Assembly (NCBI GenBank): GCA_028736075.1
Contig: CP117875.1
Span: 3,410,001-3,474,000 of the forward strand
Reading direction: 5' to 3'
Length of the DNA stretch: 64,000 nucleotides
Source: Chryseobacterium sp. KACC 21268
GTDB taxonomy: Bacteria > Bacteroidota > Bacteroidia > Flavobacteriales > Weeksellaceae
The notes under the pieces were generated by a model. The model had not been told where the DNA came from, made no database searches, and was given only the letters and a program-made list of their open reading frames with translations. Positions within the stretch are counted from its first letter, which is position 1. Every line of letters begins with the position of its first letter. A program made the position numbers and the translations under genes. This document shows, piece after piece, positions 26,351-33,359 of the stretch.

Positions 26351-28435
26351 TTATTTTGTAGTGACTTCTATTGTTGAAGTCCCATTAGGATTCGTTTTGA
26401 AAATTTGCATTTTGGAAATATCAGTGGGATTTAAAGATTCTAACGCTTTATAATCCACTTTTTTTCCATTGACATAAACCTCGGCCGTTTTTGAATTAAT
26501 TGGTAATGTTTGATTAGCTCTGACAATTTGTTGTGGCGGAGTTATGTAAAGCATATTTTTGTTAGTGGTCAAAAGCTTCAGTTGATCAGGTCTTGAATTG
26601 AAGGTCACCGAATAAGGATTGTTTTTACGCGCTTCTTTGTTAAGCTCTTGTTGCTTTTTCTGAAGTTTTTTCTGCTCTTCCAACAATTCGTTTTGCTTCT
26701 TTTGCAACTCTTTTCTTTTTTTCTCCAGCTTTTTCAATTCTTTAGGGGACAAATTTGACTTAGCAGAATCTAAAGCACCGTCTGACCAACTAAAATTAAA
26801 GCTTTCAGAAAGACCGTCAACTTTTGGAAAAATATAATCGTCTTTGAAATACCTTACAGTCCCATCCGAAAACGCATACTTTCCAAACTGATCTGTGATC
26901 ATCTTTTGAAACTCTGCTTCATTGTAGACCTTTCCAATATCAGCCGCAGCTATTTTAGCTAATTTCTCAGCATCAGCAATTCTTTTTTTGAACTCTGGAG
27001 AATTGTAATACGCTTCTGTTTCTCTTGCTTTCTTTTCTACATCGGCGATTCTTTTCTTGAATTCCGGAGAATTGTAATATGCTTCTGTTTCTTTAGCCTT
27101 TTTCTCTACATCGGCAATTTTTTTCTTGAATTTCGGAGAATTGTAATAGGCTTCCGTTTCTTTTGCCTTCTTCTCTACATCGGCGATTTTTTTCTTAAAC
27201 TCCGGTGAATCATACATTTTTGCGACCGCTTCCGCATTGTCCGCCAATCCTTTGATATTGTTTTTGTAATTGTCAGAGCTTACAATATTTTCCATTTGAC
27301 TGGCAAGCGTTTCCATATCTTGCTCCAAAGCTTTGTATTGAGATGTCTCCTCTTTCTTAGCTTTTTTAAGTGCAGATAATTCTTTGCCTTTGTCATCCAT
27401 TTTTTTACTGATCGCTGACATCTTCAAATGGTCTTCCTGCAATGCATCGGAATAGACGCGAGTTTGTCTCTGATGATCCGTCGACAAACTATCTAGCTCG
27501 GAAGTTTTAGGTTTGATCGTGTCATTTTTAAGTTCGTTTACTGCTATTTCTATAGCTTTGTTCGTTTCCGTGATCTCTTTATTTTTCGCATTTACCATAT
27601 AGGCAAATACCATAAAGAAAAGGATTGGTAGCGCAAAAAGTTTGCGTGCGTAGCTGTACTTGGTTTGGTTTTTTGTAAGCATTTTAAGTCTTTTTTTGAG
27701 GTTAGATGATAAAAAAGGACTCGTGACAGGAAGTACCGACCCAGAGAAATGACTCTCCAAAAGCATCTGCGCAAATGCTCTCGTGTCGGATTTTTTCACT
27801 GCCTTGTTGTCCGCCAAGTATTCGTGAATAAGATTGATTTCTTTGTTGATAAAATAAAACACAGGATTGAACCAAAATACGGATTTTACAATCTGCATCA
27901 AGAGTTTGTCCCAACTGTGTTTTTGTTGGATATGGACCATCTCGTGCTTCAAGATCTGCTGTCCTACAGGCGAGTCCAGTTGGATGGATTGTTTCCAGAA
28001 CAGATTTCGGAAGAATGAAAATGGTGCGTTGTTTAAGTTAGTCTGATAAAATTTGATACCTTCTATCGTCTCGTTCGGAAACTTATTTTTGATAGATTGG
28101 ATCTTTGTAATTCCTAATACTAATATAACTAAAAGAATGATTGAAACCACTCCAATAATTGCATAAAGAATTTGATAAATAGTGAGATCATTGGTTGAGT
28201 TTTGTAGTTGATTTTGATTGAGTTGACTTAGCAACAAGTAAAAATTCTGATTGGTCTCGATGGTGAAGTACGAAACCTTTATCAATGGTAATACCAAGCT
28301 GATAATAACCGTCAGTAAAAGATAAAAACGATTGTAATGGTGAAATGTTTTATCCTTTAAGAATAACAAATAGTAAGCAAACATCACCCCTGAACACAGG
28401 ATCATCTTGCCCAAATAAAACATAAAAGCTTCCAT
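26351..28435 (-). CDS. M56 (BlaR1/MecR1-like) membrane metallopeptidase with repeat region
   Basis: This 694-aa sensor-protease is expected to be in the inner membrane and to cleave or inactivate its BlaI partner. Helices lie near residues 5-25, 37-55, 87-110 and about 270-290. The zinc site is H164-E-M-V-H168 with a downstream HEYLADNKAV Glu. After the membrane part comes a long helical region holding four near-perfect 24-residue repeats (AKETEAYYNSPEFKKRIADV type) and a Lys/Glu coiled coil, then a C-terminal ~45 residues (VYVNGKKVDYKALESLNPTD) like a TonB-plug segment. The start overlaps the BlaI stop (TAATG), indicating translational coupling. The ligand sensed is unknown. Confidence 0.88.
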   Translation of the reverse strand: MEAFMFYLGKMILCSGVMFAYYLLFLKDKTFHHYNRFYLLLTVIISLVLPLIKVSYFTIETNQNFYLLLSQLNQNQLQNSTNDLTIYQILYAIIGVVSIILLVILVLGITKIQSIKNKFPNETIEGIKFYQTNLNNAPFSFFRNLFWKQSIQLDSPVGQQILKHEMVHIQQKHSWDKLLMQIVKSVFWFNPVFYFINKEINLIHEYLADNKAVKKSDTRAFAQMLLESHFSGSVLPVTSPFLSSNLKKRLKMLTKNQTKYSYARKLFALPILFFMVFAYMVNAKNKEITETNKAIEIAVNELKNDTIKPKTSELDSLSTDHQRQTRVYSDALQEDHLKMSAISKKMDDKGKELSALKKAKKEETSQYKALEQDMETLASQMENIVSSDNYKNNIKGLADNAEAVAKMYDSPEFKKKIADVEKKAKETEAYYNSPKFKKKIADVEKKAKETEAYYNSPEFKKRIADVEKKARETEAYYNSPEFKKRIADAEKLAKIAAADIGKVYNEAEFQKMITDQFGKYAFSDGTVRYFKDDYIFPKVDGLSESFNFSWSDGALDSAKSNLSPKELKKLEKKRKELQKKQNELLEEQKKLQKKQQELNKEARKNNPYSVTFNSRPDQLKLLTTNKNMLYITPPQQIVRANQTLPINSKTAEVYVNGKKVDYKALESLNPTDISKMQIFKTNPNGTSTIEVTTK
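26950..27225 (-). repeat. 72-bp coding tandem repeats in the M56 gene
   Basis: About four units of 72 bp (24 codons, in frame) encode repeats starting YNSPEFKK-RIADVEKKA. Copies differ by scattered silent and conservative changes. Confidence 0.85.
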
Positions 28436-28794
28436 TAGTCCTTATTTTTAAGTTCATCCAACAAAAGTTCCAGATCTTCTACACTGATTTCATTTTTTTC
28501 TACCAAAAACGAAACAGCATTGGTGTAAGAACCTTCGAAATAGTTTTTTACCAGACTTTTGATCGATCTTCCGCTGTAGTTCTCTTTACTAATGAGTGGA
28601 AAATATTCGTGTTGTCTACCAAAGGTCTTATGACTTACAAAGCCTTTCTCCATCAGGATCTTAAGGATTGTAGAAATGGTGTTGGTGTGCGGTTTTGGCT
28701 CGGGAAACAATTCTAAAACGTCTTTCAAGAATCCTTTCTCTATTTGCCAAAGATATTGCATCACCTGCTCTTCTGCTTTGGTTAACTTATTCAT
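28435..28794 (-). CDS. BlaI/MecI/CopY-family repressor
   Basis: The 119-aa winged-helix repressor partners the M56 protease. It starts at MNKLTKAEEQVMQYLW (28794), the normal start of the family, so I ignore seven upstream codons. The helix-turn-helix covers about 10-70 (NTISTILKILMEKGFVSHKTFGRQHEYFPL); the C-terminal half is the dimerisation part, ending in acidic SVEDLELLLDELKNKD. It heads an operon with the M56 gene. Promoter and a candidate operator lie just upstream, so autorepression is likely. Confidence 0.92.
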   Translation of the reverse strand: MNKLTKAEEQVMQYLWQIEKGFLKDVLELFPEPKPHTNTISTILKILMEKGFVSHKTFGRQHEYFPLISKENYSGRSIKSLVKNYFEGSYTNAVSFLVEKNEISVEDLELLLDELKNKD

Positions 28795-28825
28795 AATCTT
28801 TACTTTTAAAAACAATCAATCTTAT

Positions 28826-28876
28826 ATCACTAAAAAATTAGTAATACAAATGTAGGATTAATTTTCACTCGTACAA
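28826..28876 (-). promoter_or_regulatory. blaI-type promoter and candidate operator
   Basis: On the minus strand TTG (28876-28874), a 19-nt spacer and TACATTTG (28854-28847) form a full Bacteroidota promoter. The -7 box is part of TACATTTGTA, a TACA-TGTA dyad as in BlaI operators. A second dyad, ATTACTAA-TTTT-TTAGTGAT (28845-28826, one mismatch), covers the expected start site. Confidence 0.6.
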
Positions 28877-28964
28877 CTATTTTTATAGTTAAAAGAAGTT
28901 AAAAACCATAACGAATTGATAATCAGCACATAAATAATTATTAAACTAAATATTGATTTTAGTC

Positions 28965-28994
28965 TTGTCTTGTAATGAAAAAGATGTATCTTTG
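28965..28994 (+). promoter_or_regulatory. Promoter of initiator tRNA copy 1
   Basis: TTG (28965-28967), 19 nt, then TATCTTTG (28987-28994). The mature tRNA starts only 4 nt after the box, so there is almost no 5' leader. Confidence 0.75.
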
Positions 28995-28997
28995 CAC

Positions 28998-29073
<76 letters not shown>

Positions 29074-29078
29074 AATCA

Positions 29079-29108
29079 AGAGAATCACAGTGTGGTTCTC
29101 TTTTTTTT
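29079..29108 (+). terminator. Terminator of initiator tRNA copy 1
   Basis: AGAGAATCAC-AGT-GTGGTTCTCT stem (one G-T pair) followed by eight T residues. Confidence 0.85.
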
Positions 29109-29234
29109 ATTTTATTTTGTTGACAAATTCGTTTACCTTTTGTCGTTTTTGGTAGACGAAATTTATTTTTCTGCAAAATTTGTCTCATTATTTTTCTATT
29201 CATTTTCATCAAAAAAATAAAATTACCAATTCCC

Positions 29235-29264
29235 TTGCCTCGTAATGAAAAAGCTGTATCTTTG
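29235..29264 (+). promoter_or_regulatory. Promoter of initiator tRNA copy 2
   Basis: TTG (29235-29237), 19 nt, TATCTTTG (29257-29264). The spacer shares TAATGAAAAAG with the first copy, so the promoter was duplicated with the tRNA. Confidence 0.75.
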
Positions 29265-29267
29265 CAC

Positions 29268-29343
<76 letters not shown>

Positions 29344-29348
29344 ACTTA

Positions 29349-29378
29349 AGAGAATCAATTTTTTGATTCTCTTTTTTT
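29349..29378 (+). terminator. Terminator of initiator tRNA copy 2
   Basis: AGAGAATCAA and TTGATTCTCT form a 10-bp perfect stem followed by T residues. Confidence 0.85.
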
Positions 29379-29390
29379 ATTTAAAATTCG

Positions 29391-29398
29391 TAAATTTG
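29391..29398 (+). promoter_or_regulatory. -7 box of the YciO/Sua5 gene
   Basis: TAAATTTG lies three bases before the chosen ATG at 29402, so transcription would begin at about the start codon (leaderless mRNA). Confidence 0.5.
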
Positions 29399-29401
29399 AT
29401 T

Positions 29402-30013
29402 ATGGCTAAAATCCTAAAAATATATCCGGAAAACCCACAGGAAAACCTTATCAACGAAGCGGTTAAGGTTTTGCAGAACGGTGGCGTTATCATCTACCCT
29501 TCCGATACGATCTACACAATCGGTTGTGATATTTACAATCACAAAGCGATGGAAAGGCTTGCCCAGATCAAAGGAATCAAACTGGATAAGCACAAGTTCT
29601 CTATCATTTGTAATGACCTAAGCCATCTTTCCGAATTTACAAAGCCGATAGAAACCGCAACTTTCAGATTTCTGAAAGCGCATTTGCCTGGGCCTTTCAC
29701 TTTCATTTTGGAAGCCAATAGAAATTTACCGACATCTTACAAAGGTCATAAAACCGTAGGAATTCGGGTTCCTGATCATATTGTTCCGCAAATGATTGTA
29801 GAAAAATTGGGTCATCCGATTGTTTCAACGACCATTCACGCTGATGATGAGATTTTGGAATATTCTACAGATCCGGAATTGATCGCCGAGAAATATGAAA
29901 AGTTGGTTGACCTCGTTATCGATTCTGGTTATGGTGACAACACCGCCTCCACAATCGTTGATTTGACTTCTGGCGAACCGGAAATCCTTAGACAAGGGAA
30001 AGGGATATTATAA
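29402..30013 (+). CDS. YciO/Sua5/YrdC-family protein (L-threonylcarbamoyladenylate synthase-like)
   Basis: The 203-aa protein has the Sua5/YrdC fold that binds double-stranded RNA and, in TsaC, makes threonylcarbamoyl-AMP for the t6A37 tRNA modification. Visible motifs are GGVIIYPSDTIYTIGCD, LPGPFTFIL, VGIRVPDH, HPIVSTTIHAD and the ending STIVDLTSGEPEILRQGKG. Its length without a Sua5 domain and the KxR-like active site fit the YciO/TsaC branch. YciO and TsaC differ in activity, so the assignment to t6A synthesis is tentative. The start at MAKILKIYP fits the family. Confidence 0.87.
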   Translation: MAKILKIYPENPQENLINEAVKVLQNGGVIIYPSDTIYTIGCDIYNHKAMERLAQIKGIKLDKHKFSIICNDLSHLSEFTKPIETATFRFLKAHLPGPFTFILEANRNLPTSYKGHKTVGIRVPDHIVPQMIVEKLGHPIVSTTIHADDEILEYSTDPELIAEKYEKLVDLVIDSGYGDNTASTIVDLTSGEPEILRQGKGIL

Positions 30014-30014
30014 A

Positions 30015-30041
30015 AGTCTTCGAGAGCCTCAGACTGACAAC
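30015..30041. repeat. GTCTTCGAG...ACTGACA repeat, intergenic copy
   Basis: AGTCTTCGAGAGCCTCAGAC plus TGACAA lies just after the YciO-like stop codon. Three related copies are found inside prmC (31388, 31429, 31726). The sequence from here to 30131 also contains TTCGAGATTCAAAG, another motif shared with the prmC insertion. Confidence 0.75.
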
Positions 30042-30131
30042 TTTGGAAAAGGCATTCTCTAATTCCAAGTTCGAGATTCAAAGTTTTGAGTGAAGGCTTT
30101 GAACATTAAATCATAAACTTTAAACTACTTA

Positions 30132-30893
30132 ATGAAATTCGTTACTTCTCCAGCAAAATTGATGAACATCGAAAATTCGACGGAATTTTTGAAATCTACA
30201 ACTCCGAAATTCATCAAGGATTCTGAATTTATCCAATCCCATTTGAAAGAGAAATCACCAAAATATCTTTCTGAATTGATGGAAATCTCTACCAAATTAG
30301 CTGATGAAAATTGGGAACGCAATCAGAAATGGAGCGCAAAACCTACGGCAAAAAATTCATCGCCGGCAATGTTTGCTTTCACAGGCGAAGTTTACCGAGG
30401 TTTGGATGCCAAAACTTTAGGCAAAGAAGCGGTAGAATATCTTCAGAAAAATTACAGGATCTTGTCTGGGCTTTATGGATTGTTGAAGCCGTCCGACAAA
30501 GTGATGTTGTACCGATTGGAAATGGGACGACCATTTAAATTTGATTCTTATAAAAACATCTACGAATTCTGGACTGAGAAAGTGACGGAACAACTGAATT
30601 CTGAACTAAAAAAAGGAGAATTGCTCATCAATCTCGCGAGTACAGAATATTTCAAAGTCATCGACAAAAAAGCGTTGAAGGCGAAAGTCATCGATTTTGA
30701 ATTCAAGCAAATACAGCCAGACGGAAAATTGAAAACCATTGTGGTCTACACGAAACACGCTCGTGGATTGGTTTTGCGTTTCTGCGCAGAAAAACAAGTC
30801 AAAACTTTGGATGAAATTAAAGCTTTCAATTACGAGAATTATTTGTTTGATGAAAAATTGTCGACCGAAACCAATTTGGTTTTTACGAGATAG
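30132..30893 (+). CDS. yaaA: Peroxide-stress protein YaaA
   Basis: The 253-aa protein belongs to the YaaA (DUF328/UPF0246) family, which in E. coli lowers intracellular free iron under hydrogen-peroxide stress and binds DNA. Characteristic segments include SPAKLMN at the start, PAMFAFTGEVYRGLDA, LSGLYGLLKPSDKVMLYRLE and the C-terminal KHARGLVLRFCAE. Length is as in E. coli. No OxyR site can be identified by eye. A terminator follows at 30932. Confidence 0.93.
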   Translation: MKFVTSPAKLMNIENSTEFLKSTTPKFIKDSEFIQSHLKEKSPKYLSELMEISTKLADENWERNQKWSAKPTAKNSSPAMFAFTGEVYRGLDAKTLGKEAVEYLQKNYRILSGLYGLLKPSDKVMLYRLEMGRPFKFDSYKNIYEFWTEKVTEQLNSELKKGELLINLASTEYFKVIDKKALKAKVIDFEFKQIQPDGKLKTIVVYTKHARGLVLRFCAEKQVKTLDEIKAFNYENYLFDEKLSTETNLVFTR

Positions 30894-30931
30894 AATTTTT
30901 CATCAAAAGATTATAAATCGCATATCAAATT

Positions 30932-30963
30932 AAAAGTCGCAAGTTATTTTGCGACTTTTTCGT
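30932..30963 (+). terminator. Terminator of yaaA
   Basis: AAAGTCGCA and TGCGACTTT form a stem followed by T residues. Confidence 0.8.
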
Positions 30964-31007
30964 TTTGTCAATCAATTAATTTTTGCGACTTTGCGACAAA
31001 TTCCATT

Positions 31008-32063
31008 ATGAAGCTTTCCGAAATCAAGATCCAATTTCAAGCAGAACTTTCTGAACTCTATTCCAAATCTGAGATTGAGGAATTGTTCTCGATTTTCTGT
31101 GAACACTATTTGGATTTGAATAAGATTGAATTGCGATATAGTTTGGAAAACAAATTATCAGAAAGCGATTCCAAAAAATTTTCTGGAGTTATTTGTGAAT
31201 TAAAAACTGGAAAACCATTTCAACAGATCCTTGGTGAAACGGAATTCTATGGAATGAAATTCTTTGTGAATGAACACGTTCTAATTCCAAGACCGGAAAC
31301 GGAGGAACTTTTGGAGTTGGCTATAAAAAAGATTCAAGATTCGAAATTCGAGATTCGAGATTCGAGATTTGAGATTCAAGGATTAAAAGTCTTCGAGTCC
31401 GCTCAGACTGACAATGTACAACTAGACAGGCTTCGAGAGCCTCAACCTGACAAAGTGGAATCAGAGCTAATTTTTAAGTCTCAAAGTGATAACAGTCACG
31501 ACAACAATAGCACAAACTCTAAAACACTCCACCGCTCCAAAACTGCAATAAAAATTCTCGACATCGGAACGGGAAGCGGAATTATTCCGATTGTTTTGAA
31601 GAAGTATTTTCCGGAAGCGGAAGTTTCAGCGATCGATATTTCGAATGATGCTTTGGAAGTGGCGAAAAGAAACGCGGAATTTCACAGGACAAAAATTAAT
31701 TTCATCCATCAAGATTATTTGAATAAAGTCTTTGAGTCCGCTGAGACTGACAGCGAGATCTATGATGTGATCATCAGCAATCCGCCATATATTGGCATTG
31801 AGGAAAATCCTGAAATCGAGAATTCTGTGAAAGGTTTTGAGCCAAATTTGGCGCTCTTCTCTCCTACTTCGGACGCTTTGATCTTCTACAAGAAAATTGC
31901 GAAAGATTGCAAAAAGCATTTGGCTGAAAATGGACTTTTGTTTTTGGAGATCAATCAGAAATTGGGGAAGGAAACTTTGGAATTGTATCAACAAGGTTTT
32001 TCCGAAGTTGAGCTTTTGAGAGATATTTCGGGGAATGATAGGATAATCTTTGGGAGAAAATAA
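31008..32063 (+). CDS. prmC: Release-factor N5-glutamine methyltransferase with an internal insertion
   Basis: PrmC (HemK) methylates the GGQ glutamine of release factors RF1/RF2. The N-terminal helical domain (about 1-100, ending VLIPRPETEELLELA) and the SAM-binding domain (DIGTGSGIIPI at about 185, NPPYIG at 258-263) are both intact. The protein is 351 aa, while E. coli PrmC is 277. The excess is a low-complexity stretch of about 70 residues (110-180) between the two domains, encoded by repeat sequences (see 31335-31547), and a short repeat-like VFESAETDSE at 241-250. The frame is open throughout, so the protein is probably functional with a longer linker. Confidence 0.93.
   Translation: MKLSEIKIQFQAELSELYSKSEIEELFSIFCEHYLDLNKIELRYSLENKLSESDSKKFSGVICELKTGKPFQQILGETEFYGMKFFVNEHVLIPRPETEELLELAIKKIQDSKFEIRDSRFEIQGLKVFESAQTDNVQLDRLREPQPDKVESELIFKSQSDNSHDNNSTNSKTLHRSKTAIKILDIGTGSGIIPIVLKKYFPEAEVSAIDISNDALEVAKRNAEFHRTKINFIHQDYLNKVFESAETDSEIYDVIISNPPYIGIEENPEIENSVKGFEPNLALFSPTSDALIFYKKIAKDCKKHLAENGLLFLEINQKLGKETLELYQQGFSEVELLRDISGNDRIIFGRK
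31335..31547 (+). repeat. Repeat-derived in-frame insertion within prmC
   Basis: The segment begins with short ATTCGAG/ATTTGAG units, then holds AGTCTTCGAGTCCGCTCAGA (31388 on) and CTTCGAGAGCCTCAACCTGA (31431 on), both kin of the intergenic repeat at 30015. A further copy, AGTCTTTGAGTCCGCTGAGA, is at 31726-31753. Confidence 0.8.
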
Positions 32064-32077
32064 TTAGTATTAATCTT

Positions 32078-32440
32078 ATGAGGCATTATCTCTTTATAGC
32101 CTTCGTATTAATATCTTGCAATAAAAAAGATACTATTGGCAATCTGGAATTCAAGTCTTGCAATGTTAGTTATCCCATTTATGCAAATGAAGAAAAATTT
32201 CTTTATGAAGGACATTCGGTTTCGAATGAATGGGAATTGGAGTCTGCAACATACGAATTAGCACTTTGTCTTTGTGAAGAATATCTAAAAAAACCTGATG
32301 CAGAAATCAAAGATAAAATACTGGAGATATATCACGCAGAAATGAAATATTATCAAATTGGATATCCTAAAAATTTAGATTTTGATCTGATCCTAAAAAA
32401 CAGGAAAGAAATCTTTGACCCAACGATTTTGGTCGATTAA
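32078..32440 (+). CDS. Small predicted lipoprotein of unknown function
   Basis: The 120-aa protein starts with a short hydrophobic segment and a lipobox-like Cys (MRHYLFIAFVLISC), so it is likely a lipoprotein. The remainder is soluble and mixed alpha/beta with Cys pairs (ALCLCEEYLKK). I recognise no family. It starts 15 nt after prmC on the same strand and may be cotranscribed. Its AT-rich composition resembles the hypothetical genes at 45.9-47.9 kb. Confidence 0.65.
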   Translation: MRHYLFIAFVLISCNKKDTIGNLEFKSCNVSYPIYANEEKFLYEGHSVSNEWELESATYELALCLCEEYLKKPDAEIKDKILEIYHAEMKYYQIGYPKNLDFDLILKNRKEIFDPTILVD

Positions 32441-32510
32441 TAGACATCAAATTTTTCAATCAGTTTAAAAAGGATTTTTTTTAAATTGTGGAAAGAATGA
32501 CTAAACCTCA

Positions 32511-32628
32511 ACATAGCCCCGATGGGAACGGCATCCTTTTTTGTGATTGCGGTGTAGAAAGTTCTATTGAAGTCTTACTTTGGTTCGCAATCACAAAAAA
32601 GATATAGTGGACAGCGGGTTGGAATGTT
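32511..32628 (+). repeat. Intergenic hairpin element, copy D
   Basis: This is the best-preserved copy. It starts ATAGCCCCGATGGGAACGGC, and its inner arms (32536-32551 and 32586-32601) are a perfect 16-bp inverted repeat, CTTTTTTGTGATTGCG. It then has ATATAGTGGACAGCGGGTTG. It sits between the convergent lipoprotein and rhomboid genes. Confidence 0.8.
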
Positions 32629-32663
32629 GAAACAAAAGTCCAATGTAGTTGCTCCTCGTTTTT

Positions 32664-33320
32664 CTATCCTATTCTCTTTTTGATGAAAATCTCATAAGCC
32701 AAATAAATCAAAGGAACAGACATAATCCCAATGTACAATGCATTTTGAACGGCAAGTTGGGGGAAAACAATCACCGCGTACACCAATCCGAAAAACGCAC
32801 CACCAAGGTGAGCTGCGTGACCAATGTTGTCATTTGCTCTTGGATTGAGCATCATATAGACGGAATACACGAAATACAGGGTCCCGAAAATATATCCATC
32901 AATTCGGAAAGGGAGAAATATGATGCCTAATGGAATAAACGGCTCGACAGCCATCACGGCAAATATGAGCCCGGATACGCCTCCACTTGCACCTATTGCG
33001 GAATAAAACGGGACATTTTTGTAAACGTAGAGACAAAACAGATTTCCTAATAATATAGAGCCAATGTACATTCCCAAAAATCCTAGAACGCCAAATACTT
33101 CTATGATAAGCGGTCCGAACGCGTACAGGACGTACATATTCAAAAACAAATGCAAAAAATCTGCGTGCAAAAATCCTGCTGACAATAGTCTGAAGTATTC
33201 CTTCCTTCTCTTGATACTATCAACTTCGAATTTGTACTTGTGAAACAATTCGGGTTTTTGGAATCCAATGTAGCTTGTGATACAAGTGATTACGATTATG
33301 ATGAGTAAAACGCTATTCAT
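32664..33320 (-). CDS. Rhomboid-family intramembrane serine protease
   Basis: The 218-aa protein has about six membrane helices and the rhomboid active site: HLFLN (57-61) in the second helix region, the nucleophile Ser112 in GASGGVSGL, and His171 in HAAHLGGAFFG. It should cleave membrane proteins within the bilayer. Substrates are unknown. It lies behind the topoisomerase IV subunit A gene on the other side of a gap with its own start. Confidence 0.9.
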   Translation of the reverse strand: MNSVLLIIIVITCITSYIGFQKPELFHKYKFEVDSIKRRKEYFRLLSAGFLHADFLHLFLNMYVLYAFGPLIIEVFGVLGFLGMYIGSILLGNLFCLYVYKNVPFYSAIGASGGVSGLIFAVMAVEPFIPLGIIFLPFRIDGYIFGTLYFVYSVYMMLNPRANDNIGHAAHLGGAFFGLVYAVIVFPQLAVQNALYIGIMSVPLIYLAYEIFIKKRIG

Positions 33321-33359
33321 TATTTTTTATTTATTTGTAGGCTCTATTGCCGTTTAAAA

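Noticed and set aside
26950-27225. Repeats considered as CRISPR or a mobile element
   Set aside because: They are 72-bp in-frame coding repeats within the M56 gene and have no spacers or terminal inverted repeats.
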